Positions 1 through 11,319 of a stretch of DNA of 64,000 nucleotides are shown piece after piece (within the stretch, counting starts at the first letter, position 1; every line of letters begins with the position of its first letter). The stretch is from Sphagnum magellanicum (Eukaryota; Streptophyta; Sphagnopsida; Sphagnales; Sphagnaceae). Both the position numbers and the translations under genes were made by a program. Under the pieces are notes generated by a model. It ran no database searches, was not told the DNA's origin, and saw only the letters and a program-made list of their open reading frames with translations. The stretch lies in the NCBI GenBank assembly GCA_021904315.1, contig CM038910.1, positions 15,190,001-15,254,000 of the forward strand, read 5' to 3'.

Positions 1-310
1 TTATTCAATAGGCTATGTAAGTACCTATTAGCTTATTAATACACCTACTTTAGGCATATTAGGTAAGTAGCCTAGTCTAATAAGTAAGTATAAGCCTAAA
101 CTACTTACTTAATAGGTGAGGCTACCTACTTAGTAGGCCTAGGTGGTGTAGTTTAGGTGAAGATATGTACTTACTTAGTAGGCTTAAATGGTTTAAGTTA
201 GGTATCTACCTTATAGGCCTAGGTGGTTTAAGCTAGGCTACATACCTAATAGGCCGAATTGGCTTAGGCTACTAACCTAGTTAGTAGGTTGGCTACTTAT
301 AGGTAATTAA
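1..310. repeat. Degenerate tandem repeat rich in CCTA/TAGG
   Basis: Loosely repeated units of about 38-45 bp built on CCTAGGTGG, GTTTAAG and TAGG, with short palindromes such as CCTACTTAGTAGG. Copies start near 135, 178, 220 and 253 and differ at many sites. There is no coding potential. The array is cut by the window edge, so its full size is unknown. Confidence 0.6.
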
Positions 311-1449
311 CAAAAATAATTAAGAATTATTGATTAATTATTATAAATTATAAATAAATAAATAATATCAATGATTAATAATTGATTATTTCTTACAAAT
401 TACTAAATATTAATTATTAATTAATGAATATAGACTATTATTTATTAATTATTCAATATAAATGGCTGATTATTGAATATTTCCTATGAAGTATTGAATA
501 TTAAACATTAAATAATAATAATTTACTATTAATTACTGATTTTAAAATTCTAATTACTGGTTTTTAATTATCTACTCTGAATTAATAATTATCAATTAAT
601 ATATAACAACTTATTATTAACTAAAAAATTAATTTGAAATAATCACTTCTCAATAATTATTTATAATTATATATTGACTACTATGAATTATTATAAATTA
701 CTATGAAATATTAACCATTTTTTGTTTAAAACTTGATAATAAAATTAATCAATTATCAAGTTGATGGATAAATTAATTATTGGTTAATAATTGACATTTA
801 TTTGGTGAGTAATTAGTTATATAAAATATTAATCATAAACTATTGAATATTAACTATAAATTATTAATTAATATTAATTAATGTATTAAGTTTAAGTACC
901 TACATGTGCTTAAAGGTAGTATGTAAGTAGCCTATTAAATTTTGTAAATAGTTACTAGGTGTAATATGCTTAACCTAAGGCCTACTACTTATGAATTTAG
1001 GTTTGGTAAGTACCCTATGCAAAATAAACTTGTAAGTTAAATAACTAAATTAGTATGGTTGATTTGACTAAGTGTCAAATCAAAATGGCCAATTTGATTA
1101 ATTGTAAATCGCAATGGCCATTAAGTATGGTTAATTTGACTAAGCCTTGATCATCTTGATGGACCTTTGGCATTTCTGACTAGATGTTTGGTTTGTCACA
1201 TGGTCAAAAAAATCACTTTAGTCAAATGTCTCGGTCAAAAATAACTTGTGTCTTTCATGCCCCAATCTTTTAATCAAAACGACCATCCCCCTTGGTCAAT
1301 GTGAACATTTTAATTAAGTTGGACCTTCTGAAAAGTCAAGTTTTCTTATAATGATTATAAACATATTGACAAGCCTTGCTAAAGGCATGGCAAAACCAAG
1401 TACTTTATTGTAAAGTACAAAATGCCAAAAGGGCACATGTCACCATAAA
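311..1449. other. Extremely AT-rich gene-free DNA
   Basis: Up to about 890 the sequence is almost only A and T, dominated by ATTAAT and TTATTAAT words. From 890 to 1450 it returns to moderate AT content with recurring GGTCAA and TTGACTAAG words. No ORF, RNA gene or regulatory site is recognised. Confidence 0.7.
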
Positions 1450-2420
1450 AGAAAAAGTTCAAGTAAGTGTTGAAATTGTGATGCCATTGCAACTCTAGAT
1501 GTAAATGCAACTTTAAACAACCCCACTATCACATGACAAGGCACCCAATTTGAGTTGATGAAATTGATAACAAGTGCAAATGTGTTGAACTCAAATAGGA
1601 ACTTCCACAAATCAAACAATGTAATTATTGTAATTCATCTTTTCAAAGTTGACAAAACATGCAATTTTCCATGCTTTTGGCCATTGTATCAAGGATAACA
1701 TGTTCAACAACATGATTTTGTTTTGGAAACACAATGCAAGGACATAGAATTAAGATCATGCATCATAACCAATGATTTTTTACAACCAAAATGAGCATGT
1801 AGCCCTTGGCCACATACAACACTGAAACTTCCATTAATGTTTTTTTGCCTTGAATCTTCTTTCTTGTATAGGTTCTTGCTTCCAAAATGGTTAATGATTG
1901 TTCCAAATCTAAGACCAATTCGTCATTTGAACTTTTTTCAACCCAACTCTTTTGCAACTTCTATTGCATTACATTTGCATGTTCATATTAAATGTTTTTT
2001 CATTGATGTAGTTCCATAAATTTCCTTGTTGTAAATCACATCTTTCCTTTTGTTGTGGTGTTACTTGAGCTATGAGTTTGGGTGACAAAATGTCATACCA
2101 TGCACCTCATCATCTATGTAATTTTTGGAGTTTCATTGCCATCGTTCACCACAAAGGACTAAGGCAAGGACAATCTGTTGTGAGGGGATTAAGATTTTTG
2201 GTTTTGATTCAATTGAGAAAACAACTCCCATGTCACCTTTGCATTTATAATGTTCTCAATTTGCATTGGTGCATTAGTTGTTGAAGTAGATTCACAATAA
2301 GGTCTTACAACTTCAAACCATGTTGCCATATCATCAATAAAGGTAGGAAACTCATCATACACAAGGAGTTTGAAATGCTCATTGTTAATGTTTATAGTTG
2401 CGTATCCCAACATGTTCATA
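1450..2420 (-). pseudogene. Decayed hAT-family transposase fragment (copy A)
   Basis: Reading the minus strand from about 1960 down to about 1450 gives a broken protein with hAT hallmarks. A segment VLYVAKGY near 1815-1840 is followed by CPCIVFPKQN, then FDLWKF, then FALVINFIN and VPCHVIVGLF, in the order of hAT transposases. Stops and frame changes interrupt it, so it cannot be functional. The stretch from 2420 to 2190 is open on the minus strand for 76 codons but I do not recognise it. The same motif order recurs in the copy at 11.3-13.9 kb, so both derive from one family. The C-terminal dimerisation region is missing. No terminal inverted repeats or target duplications were found. Confidence 0.65.
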
Positions 2421-3990
2421 GCAAAAAATGTAGTTGAGCCATGGCAATGGTGTGTTATCTTTCTTCATGTTTGACAAAGTGCAAATGAAACAAATAGCAA
2501 ACTCACAATGCAACCTTAAATTATGCAACTTGAGTGCAAAAGAAATAAATAGGACATGATAATGTGGCTAAGCAATAGCAAAAGTGATGCCTTGAAAAAG
2601 ATGTTTTATTGTTTTTAAATCATATATACCCTACTAATAAAGGTATTTTCAGGTTTTGAAAGCATACATACCAAATGTGCCTAAATACCTACCCTAAAAA
2701 ATACTTTTTTTTGCTCAGCCACATTATCATGTCCCATTTATCTTGCCTTAAAATAGCCTTTTTTAAGGTAGGTAAGGTGTGAAATGCTTATTTTTATTTT
2801 ATTGATAATGTGGTTGAGCTCTAAAAAGAGAAGGTGCAAATGAAATAGAATGTTAAAAGCTATGTCAATAGTGCATCCTAAAGAAACAAGGCACAAATGA
2901 AACAAACTATCAAACTATGGCAATGGTGCATCCTAAAGAGTTACGTACAAACGAAGCACACATAAAAACAAAACGAAGAGGCTTGGAGTACTTGCATGTA
3001 CAAGAAGCTTTGATGGAATTCATGCTAGGCAGCTCAAAGGTGGCTCCAATTTGAAGTTGACCCCTGAAAACAAAAGGCGTCTAAATCTCATGTAAATTCT
3101 ACATCTTCAAAGCAAAAGCGTAGCCAAAAAATGGGAGTTGTGACTTGTGATATGTGTAACAAAAGGAAAACTGAAGGATTGACAGCTGAAAACAATGAAG
3201 GTTTAGGGTTTAAGACACTAAAACAGGTTGGGATGAAAGAGGTATCAAAGAAGGTAGGGTGTTGAGTTTCTTGAAAAGCATACATACCAAATAAGTATTG
3301 GCATTTGTCAGTTCTTGTCTAAGTTGATACCCTGCATGTCAATAATTGTAATGGACCCACATACCCTGGTTGATAAGTGGGTGTTCTCCTAATACCCGGC
3401 CAACACTGGTACTACCTATATACATGCAATCTCTATACTAGCAGAAGCCATGTATTTGCCCTACCCACCTGCCTACAAGAAAGGCTTTAATGGGCCCTGC
3501 CCCCCACAAGGAAAGGCACTATTGCATTGGATCCAACTTTTGGAAGTTTTACCTTATTAGAACTGGTTTCACATTATGTGAACCCGTTTCTTTTGTGAAA
3601 GTGTTTAGACTGCTTAGATCGGAACTAATTTTTTTGGTGTTCAGAGTGTGGACACAGTGGGTAGATGTACAACATCTTATCTCATCTATTGGCAGGGCTA
3701 GCGTGTTTGTGATGCCTTGTTTTTTCTATGGGATAGGTTACAATGTGAAATTGAACATTGTGAACTAAATTGGGATCATTCATATTCATTCCACAACTGA
3801 GTCATATTAAGAGACTTATGGTGGAAGGTTTGTTTGGTGGCTCTTGGTTCACTCTGGTCACAATATCTGACATGATACTCTTACATGTGTAGATAGATAG
3901 GTGTTGTGAAGTTGCAGGAGATAGAAGCAGCAGCAGAGCTAATTGAACAGAAGCCTCTGTTTTTCCTAAATTGTTTTATGGGCATTTGGT
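2421..3990. other. Gene-free stretch with short repeats
   Basis: No convincing gene. It contains an inverted repeat (2552-2737, listed separately) and two similar segments around GCAATGGTGCATCCTAAAG near 2865 and 2925. ORFs here are short, overlap on opposite strands and match no family I know. Confidence 0.6.
2552..2737. repeat. Foldback inverted repeat
   Basis: GGACATGATAATGTGGCTAA at 2552 recurs inverted at about 2716-2737 (one difference, A/G), giving about 22-bp arms around a 140-bp AT-rich spacer. A third, degenerate copy (GATAATGTGGTTGAGC) lies near 2805. It resembles a small MITE remnant, but no target duplication is visible. Confidence 0.5.
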
Positions 3991-3991
<1 letters not shown>

Positions 3992-4021
<30 letters not shown>

Positions 4022-4024
4022 AAG
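3992..4024. repeat. (GA)n microsatellite
   Basis: An uninterrupted GA run of about 11 dinucleotides followed by imperfect AGAAAGAGAAAG. Confidence 0.9.
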
Positions 4025-4259
4025 AATGTTACTACAGAAAAGCCTAGCACTTTTGAGTACAGATTGTTCAAAAGCCTGATCATCGATATCAAAGAGATCA
4101 GCATCACAAGTTCTAACACAGACAAAATGGGGAAGAAGGTGGAGAAAAAAGGAAGAAGAAGCAACAATGTGGATAAGCTACTCAAACACAGAGCCCACCC
4201 AAACTCAAAATCAAAAGCAAAACCATCATTGATCTGTAATGTAATCAACAAGGGGTGTG

Positions 4260-4690
4260 TCACACTGTGGCCTTGCCATTTGCATCAAACAAAAAGTATC
4301 TTAAGGCAAAAGAAGAATTATGGAAATTCAAATATATCACCATGCAAAAATATAATCTTCAAAAAAAATTCGCTCAAGAATCTTTCAAGATATCATAACT
4401 CTATACCTAATCTCAAGTTTCAACAAAAGCCAAAATATCATCTTTCAAGATATCATAACTCTATACCTAATCTCAAGTTTCAACAAAAGCCAAAATATCA
4501 TCTTTCAAGATATCATAACTCTATACCTAATCTCAAGTTTCAACAAAAGCCAAAATATCATCTTTCAAGATATCATAACTCTATACCTAATCTCAAGTTT
4601 CAACACAAGCCAAAATATCATCTTTCAAGATATCATAACTCTATACCTAATCTCAAGTTTCAACACAAGCCAAAATATCATCTTTCATGC
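4260..4690 (+). repeat. Dispersed repeat with five-copy 60-bp minisatellite
   Basis: From 4381 to 4680 an exact 60-bp unit beginning TCTTTCAAGATATCATAACT is repeated five times, with a seven-base partial copy after it. Units 1-3 are identical; units 4 and 5 share one A-to-C change (CAACAAAAGC to CAACACAAGC). Because 60 is a multiple of three, a frame stays open across the array and would encode five 20-residue repeats (core RYHNSIPNLKFQ), within an open stretch from about 3971 to 4762. I do not regard that as evidence of a gene. The flank 4260-4380 together with one unit recurs inverted at 17.65-17.86 kb, where the unit is single. So the expansion happened in this copy only. Confidence 0.9.
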
Positions 4691-4762
4691 AGTCCATACT
4701 TATTAGTTGTAAGTGTATCCCAAAGCTCAATAATGTTTTTGCAATGGGTCATTTTAATTTGA

Positions 4763-7020
4763 CAATGTCTTTAATTCTCCTCAATGCCTTAACAATGGTT
4801 TTTTACTACCAATACATCAATAGGAGAGCTTGGCCGTTTAACTCATCTATATGCAATGGGGTAAATTGGCTCATCATCGATCGCCTGCCTATGATTGAAT
4901 ACTTTGGTAGATATTTTTCAATTCTTCTCCATTTCAAGTGATTTAAATTGTTTCTCAAGCTCTACAAATCATCTTTGAAATGCGAAGCCAAAAGATTAGA
5001 CAAAAAGGAGCAATTTTAAAAATATGTTTTTTCAATTGTAAAGAGTGATTCTTTTCATTTTTTCCATTTTAACCCTTCTTATTTTCAAAGCTTATAATTT
5101 TATTTATTTATATTCATTTTGACCCTTCTTGCTTTCAAAGCTTATAATTTTTCTTTTTTTATTCATTTTAAAAAATTTAAAATGCTATAGAAACATCACC
5201 TAAAGTTTTACAAATCATCTTTGACCTCTAATAACAATAGAACAACATACAAGGAATTTTTTGAATGTTTGGGAATTGGCTTTTGTACCATTTGATGATT
5301 CTTTTTTTGAGTTGTTGACCCTTCTACTTTGGAACCCATAATTTTCTCAATTTTATTTTGTTTTTGTTGATTTTTAATGCATTAGATGTACCAACAGAAG
5401 GGTTCAAATTTTGCATGGACACCACAAAAATAGAGCCTTCCCTTGGACTTGGCTTATCGTGAGTGTTTAAATGTTTAGTCACTAATTGCTTTACCTTAGG
5501 TATATGCCTACATTTTTGGACAAAGAATATGACACAAACTATGAAGCTCATTGGAAATTATCTTGAATGCACCTATAACTTAATGTAGTTAAACTATTAC
5601 CTATGTAATTATTTAGCAAGTTTGATGGTTTATGTGTTGGTAAAGTTTCATAGTTTAATTATGATTTGGTCATGGTCTTTGACTTTCATTTCACATAGTA
5701 ATTTATATGAAAGTCATGTGAAATCACATGGGAAGCCATAGGGATCCATGTGATATGTAAAATTTATGAAATTTTTTGTTTTCTTTTGATTAGTACATAA
5801 AGGAGTGTTTCACCTTTGAAAACTTTTTCATTTGATAAAAATAAGTTGTTAAATGAATGTCAAGTTTCATAAAATAAAATTGTGAAAGAGATTTTAGTTT
5901 GAAAAGTTTTGGTGTAGTTTATGTAGAATCCATGGTAAGAAAATGATGTGCCATATTAGTTATACATAGACAGTAAAAAAAAAAAGAAAATATTTATGCA
6001 AATAAAAATATAAATTTCCATAATTATGTAATAAACATACATAGTTTAAATTCTAAACCCACTTGTAACTTACACACCTTGCCCATTTCATTATTTGATT
6101 TGAAAAACATTAATAATTGATTTGTGAAAATTAATGAATTATTCTTACATTTATGAGAACTAATCGATTGACAAGTTTTGTTAGTGGAAATTTTGCCAAA
6201 TCTTCATGAATTTTTTGCAACAAGTTTGATATCACAAAATTGGAGGATAAAAAAAAATTCCTGTGATTTATGGACATGAATGCCCATAAATCTAGGATTG
6301 CAATGTATTGAGTTGAATGCATAAATTACACGTACATAAGGGCCAGAGATCCACCTATAATTAGTGTGAAGAACACCAATAAACTCATTTCCCAGTCTCA
6401 CTGGAAAGGGCAAAAGAGAACCCATTCACTCAAAGAACCCTCTCCCCACCCCAAAAAGAAAAAGTGCAATAATTTCAACAAATGGAATAAGAAACTGCAA
6501 CTGGGTCACACTTTGAGAGTTGAAGGTTTTTTTTTTGGTCCATGACAAATTGTGGGCTCCATTGTCGTCACTTACCATACAATTAATTTGTTGGTGACTT
6601 GCTAAAAACTTGTGGGACCATGTGCTTTGCGAGGTTTGAGCTGACACTCAAAAGTAGCCCAAAAAAATTGACCAAAAAAGTTGGGCATTCTGTTGATTTC
6701 CTTGACACAACAACCACGTAGTTAACGGCACCATTTAAGGCACAAGCTTTGCTTTGGGAGCTAAATAGTAGATATATTCTATTCAATCTTGTTCTTGACG
6801 AGAAAGCTTTCTTTCTTGTCTGTCATTGGGAGGAGCTCTGCTCTGCTCCGCCCTTTTTGCCTCTGCCCTTTCAAGCTCCGAAGAAAGCTACCTGACCCCA
6901 TTGGGCCATCACGAAACCCCCCTTTCACCGCCCACTTGTAAACCACTCACCTGGTGCATCAGTTGTGCAGGCTAGTGAGATCTAGTTCTCTTCCAGTCCA
7001 GATCTCTTGGGGTCAACAAA
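4763..7020. other. AT-rich gene-free DNA
   Basis: No gene, RNA or strong repeat is recognised. Short T-rich direct repeats (ATTTTxACCCTTCTT with CAAAGCTTATAATTTT) occur near 5065-5155. The stretch from 6780 to 7020 is less AT-rich and has CT-rich runs. Confidence 0.6.
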
Positions 7021-7077
7021 CAAACAAACACTCACTCACACTCTCTCTCTCCCTCTTTTACTATTCTGCAAAAGCAG

Positions 7078-7410
7078 TTGTTCTCTGTTCTCTCAGAATT
7101 TTACACTCTCAGAAACAATGAAAATTATTTAGTTGTTCTCTGTTCTCTCAAAATTTTACACTCTCAGAAACAATGAAAATTATCATTACTTGTTCTCTTT
7201 CTCTCAAAATTTTACACTCTCAGAAACAATGAAAATTATTATTACTTGTTCTCTTTCTCTCAAAATTTTACACTCTAAGAAACAATGAAAATTATTACTA
7301 CTTGTTCTCTTTCTCTCAAAATTTTACACTCTCAGAAACAATGAAAATTATTATTACTTGTTCTCTTTCTCTCAAAATTTTACACTCTCAGAAACAATGG
7401 AAATTTATTA
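7078..7410 (+). repeat. Six-copy 55-57 bp minisatellite
   Basis: Six consecutive units begin TTGTTCTCT and contain TTTTACACTCTCAGAAACAA then TGAAAATTATT. They start at 7078, 7133, 7190, 7246, 7302 and 7358. The first two carry TGTTCTCTCA where the later four carry TTTCTCTCA, so the array expanded by local duplication. Its last unit ends directly at the left end of the MITE at 7411. Confidence 0.93.
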
Positions 7411-7844
7411 GGCTCGCTTTACACTAGGAGTCAGGGCCCATGTTCAACCCAAATCAAGCATTCCTATTGGTGCAAAAGTTGGAATTTGTGGCTCCCCCAA
7501 AGGGGTTTTATACACTAGGAGCCAAGGCTGAAATAGAAAAAAAAAAAAAATTTCAATCTGCCCCAAGCTACTAACTAATACATGCTTAACTTTTTATGGC
7601 CTTGTACTTGCCTCAAGGCTGAAAAGAAAAAGAAAAAGAAGGATACCATCCAATTTGGGAAGCCAATTTGCAACCCTTGGGGCCAATGTTCCAGCATTTA
7701 TTTATTTATTTATTTATTTATTAATATCCTGAATGTCAATATTCTAGCATTTATTAGTAACTTGGGGCCAAACGACAAACCCAAAAAATGCTCAAAGTTG
7801 GCCCCGAGTTTGTTTGGGCCCTGACTCCTATTGTAAAGTGGGCC
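7411..7844. mobile_element. Tourist-like (PIF/Harbinger) MITE
   Basis: A 434-bp element with 30-bp terminal inverted repeats. The left arm starts GGCTCGCTTTACACTAGGAG at 7411 and the right arm, read on the minus strand from 7844, starts GGCCCACTTTACAATAGGAG; 27 of 30 positions agree. It is flanked by TTA on both sides (7408-7410 and 7845-7847). A GGC-starting TIR with a TTA/TAA duplication is the signature of Tourist-like MITEs mobilised by PIF/Harbinger transposases. It has no coding capacity. The interior carries a TTTA microsatellite near 7695-7720. Confidence 0.8.
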
Positions 7845-8231
7845 TTATTATGATGCTACACCATCAAAAATTTACAAATCCATGTAGACCAATAAGTGTA
7901 CATGGATTTTATTTATTTTATTAATTTTATTTCACCATTAACATGGACAAAAAAAAATGGTTGATATTAATGTATTTAATTATTATATATGATGATCTAA
8001 ACTATAATAGTTGAAAATATACCACTCTTTTTGAATCATTAATAATGGTATACATGAATCAAAATATGAAGTACAAAATCAAGGACTATGTTCAGGATTG
8101 TCTTTACATCATGTTGGGTGGTGGTACACCTTACCAAAATTTGTACCCATGAGGCTTATATATTATCTTAGGCTGACATTGCCTCAGCTGATACCAAACT
8201 TGTATCTTTTTCCATACTAGAACAATATAGG

Positions 8232-8254
8232 TAGGGTTTAGGGTTTAGGGTTTA
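8232..8254 (+). repeat. Interstitial telomere-type repeat (TTTAGGG)3
   Basis: Three successive TTTAGGG units. This is the canonical plant telomere motif. At this length it is an interstitial trace or a telo-box cluster, not a chromosome end. Confidence 0.85.
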
Positions 8255-9023
8255 ACCTAAAACCTCTCTTCTCCTCCTCCTCCTCCCAGTACCCAACTAC
8301 CCTCCCAACTCCTCCATACCATCCTCAATACAGATTGAAGTGACTAATGTAGAGCCCGGCCTTGACAAGTGACAATAGCCTTATGGCGAAGAGACTCTTG
8401 CTGAGAACCGCTGGCTTGCGCATTCATCTTCTCTTTCATTAGAGACTAGTAAGTACACTGCCCATCTTCTCCAGTTGCAGTTGTTCAGAGACGCCTCTTC
8501 TAGGCTTGATGTTTTTTGAGGTTGTCCGCCCATTTCCTTGCACTACTTGTGATGGGTTTAGTTACTAGGTAACTTGATATTTTCTCTTAGGGCTCCTCCC
8601 CATTGTACATTTTGAGCTTTTGGGTGTTGTCTTTTGTTTGGACTTTGGTGGTTCCCTTGTTGGGTGTTTTTTCTTTCTTTCTTTCTTTATCATCTTCTCC
8701 TGGAGTGTCTGCAGGAGAGGATGGGTTCTGGCCAAGTTCTCTTCACTGTGGGTAGGCTAACAAAAGACAACCCTAGTAGCAAAAATTGCTAGTTCATAAC
8801 CTTTTAAATCCTATTCCATCTAAAAATGTGACTAGGAGCTTTTTGTCCACCATTGCACGATTTCATATGAAACAATTGTTCAATGATTTTTTGCAAAGAG
8901 TTGTTTCTGATGAATTCCATGATTGCTGGCTACTTCTGGGATTGTGATCCACCCATTGGGCCAAACAAGCCGTCAAAATGGTTCTGACAAATTGTTTTCT
9001 TCCAATAGCACTCTACTTAGTGC

Positions 9024-9024
<1 letters not shown>

Positions 9025-9054
<30 letters not shown>
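9025..9054. repeat. (GA)n microsatellite
   Basis: About 14 uninterrupted GA dinucleotides. Confidence 0.9.
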
Positions 9055-9057
<3 letters not shown>

Positions 9058-10079
9058 CAAATGCCTTGGTGGGCATTAGTAGACAAGAGCCTTTTCACCA
9101 TAAGGCTACTATAACTGCCCTTTTATATTGGACAAAGGATTGAAAACTCCTTGGGTAGCTCTTTGGTGCACCATGAGCTATATGGATGATGGGTGGATGG
9201 ATAGGAAACATTGGGTTCTAGTTCACTTAGCTAACCTAACCACAGTGGTTAGCTCAGTTTCTGTTTTCACTACCCGCTTGCTGTACAACCCGGTAGCCCA
9301 CTTGCAACTTAGTACCTGGTAGCACTAAGCTATTAGTAAGTAGTAAGTAGTAACCATCTTTGTGCATCTACTCATGTTGTAAACACCTATAATTGTATCT
9401 ACCCCACTTACCTATGGGACCCAACATAGATGAAACCCATAGATGAAACCCATACATCAGCTCTGTTGGGCTTCATCCACAACTCATGCAAAAGAGGCTT
9501 CCAATCAATGGTGCACTAGGATGGTAAACCCTAAACCCACACCAAAACACTAGCCAGGAAAAAAAATTAAAAAAAATCGGCCAGAATGAACCAGCACCCA
9601 CCAAAGCACCACAAAGGATGGATAGTAAGTGGTCAAGAAACAATTTTCTGTTGGGTTCCAGTTCCCTAACTAACCATGGTTGTTAACTCAGGTCCATTTT
9701 ATACTACGTATGTACTAACAACCTGCTTCTGCTTGGTTGCTAGTAGGTAGTATGGACAACCCTTACTTAGGTATGTATAAACCAGTGTTGTCCAGTTATC
9801 CAGATTCATCCAGTTATGCATATGCATAATAGCCGGATATGTATACATACATATCCAAATTTTTCATAACCAGCAATGTGCACAACCGCTGGATTCCAAT
9901 ATGTTTGATTTTCTTTATATCTAACCATGTCACCAAAAGGGATTTTAAAAAGTTGATATCCGGCAATTAGGGTTTAGAAAAATGCTAGATATGCATTTCA
10001 TTTAGGGTTTAATGTTTTCAATTAGGTTTAGGTTTAGGAGGAGTGAAGAACAAAGAACTTGTCACTTTCAAGTTTTCGG

Positions 10080-10430
10080 CACAAAGGTTTTGGGCATTGG
10101 GAATCTTAGTGCTTGGTGCTCTATGGTGCGTGGTGTTTTGTAGTGCTTGGCACTTTGCTTTCTCATTGTGTTTGGCACTTTGTTTCTTGGTGTTCGGCAT
10201 TCTTGGCGCTTAGGTTCTCGGGGTTTTGTGCTCTTGGCACTTTATTTTTCTATGCTTAGCACTCTTGGCATTCTATTTGTCTGTGTTTTGCATTCTTAGC
10301 ACTCTACTTCTCTATGCTTGGTGCTCTTGGCACTCTACTTTTATATGTTTAGTGTTCTTGGTGCTCTACTTCTCTATGCTTGGCACTCTTGGCATTCTAT
10401 TGTCTCCACTTAGCAAGCTTTGCTTTTTTA
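10080..10430 (+). repeat. Degenerate tandem repeat around CTTGGCACTCT
   Basis: Short imperfect units of roughly 25-30 bp built on TTGGCACTCTACTTCTCTATG recur more than ten times, with GGCACT, GGTGCT and GGCATT variants. An 80-codon ORF across it is a repeat artefact. Similar GCTTTTGTG-rich words continue to about 10.7 kb. Confidence 0.65.
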
Positions 10431-11319
10431 GAGCTTGGTTTTGCTTGCAACAACAAGTTGCTTTTTGATTTTGCTTCTTGATTCTACTTGGTTTTGGATG
10501 CAACAAGCACAACTTGAAAAAAAAAAAAACTTAATTGATAAGTAAATTTGTAACCCTAAATGCTCTACACATTTCTTTTTTATTTTGCTTTTGTGTTTTT
10601 GCTTGGCTTTTGTGCTTTGTTGCTTTGCTTCTAGGTTTTGGACACAACTTGCCACAACAACCACATTTTGGACTTTGGATTTAGCACACAATAACAAGAA
10701 GCCATTGTGTTTCATAGTGAAGGTAAGCTCCTAAACCCTAAACCTTTGATTTTTTTGTTTTTGGTTTTGGGAGCTTGAAGGTTGAATTTGTTTTGTTTTA
10801 GTGTGTTTAAACGTGTCTTTGTTTATTGTGTGTAGGTACATTGTGCATTTTGTCTATTTGTTCAATGGTTGAAGAGTTAGAGTTTTGCATGATTGAGGGT
10901 GTGGGTGGATTGATGAAAATGCATTAACTCCCCACATTTAAACAAATATACCTACATTTTCATTTTCAAAGGTTGAAAGCATTGTGCACCTTCAAGCTAG
11001 TAGTATTGTGCCAAATTTGGATGTTCTATAAGTTGAAACCATAGAAACATAAGTTATTACTTAGAGGCCTCATGGTTAGGTTTCCATATGTTGGGGGTTT
11101 TTTGTTGTTAATGATAATCACCCTATGAATTTGGAGAACATGTAAATGTTGCAAAACATCATTTGTAGATATAAGCAAGCATCTAAGATTGATTTGATAC
11201 AATGATCTATTCTCCATAAGGGTTTGATAAATTACAACAAAACCAATGGCATAACGCCCATGAAGATTCATGTGGAGACAACACATTCAAAGTTATGGGC
11301 TCATAGGAAGTAGATTTGT
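10431..11319. other. Gene-free DNA before the hAT remnant
   Basis: T-rich sequence with no recognised gene. Some of it may be the 5' part of the decayed hAT element, but I found no terminal inverted repeat to fix an edge. Confidence 0.5.

Larger units (their letters stand above)
7845..10080. other. Gene-free DNA with simple repeats and dispersed-family fragments
   Basis: No gene recognised. It holds a short telomere-like run at 8232, a GA microsatellite at 9026-9053 and fragments of a dispersed family (9128-9790). Shared words are AATGAACCAGCACCCACC, GGGTTCCAGTTCCCTAACTA and ACTAACAACCTGCTT, which recur around 43.85-44.2 kb. Confidence 0.6.

Noticed and set aside
3971-4762. 263-codon repeat protein
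   Set aside because: The frame is open mainly because a 60-bp minisatellite is a multiple of three; the flanks match a non-coding dispersed repeat at 17.7 kb.
8232-8254. Chromosome end
   Set aside because: Only three TTTAGGG units, with unique sequence on both sides.
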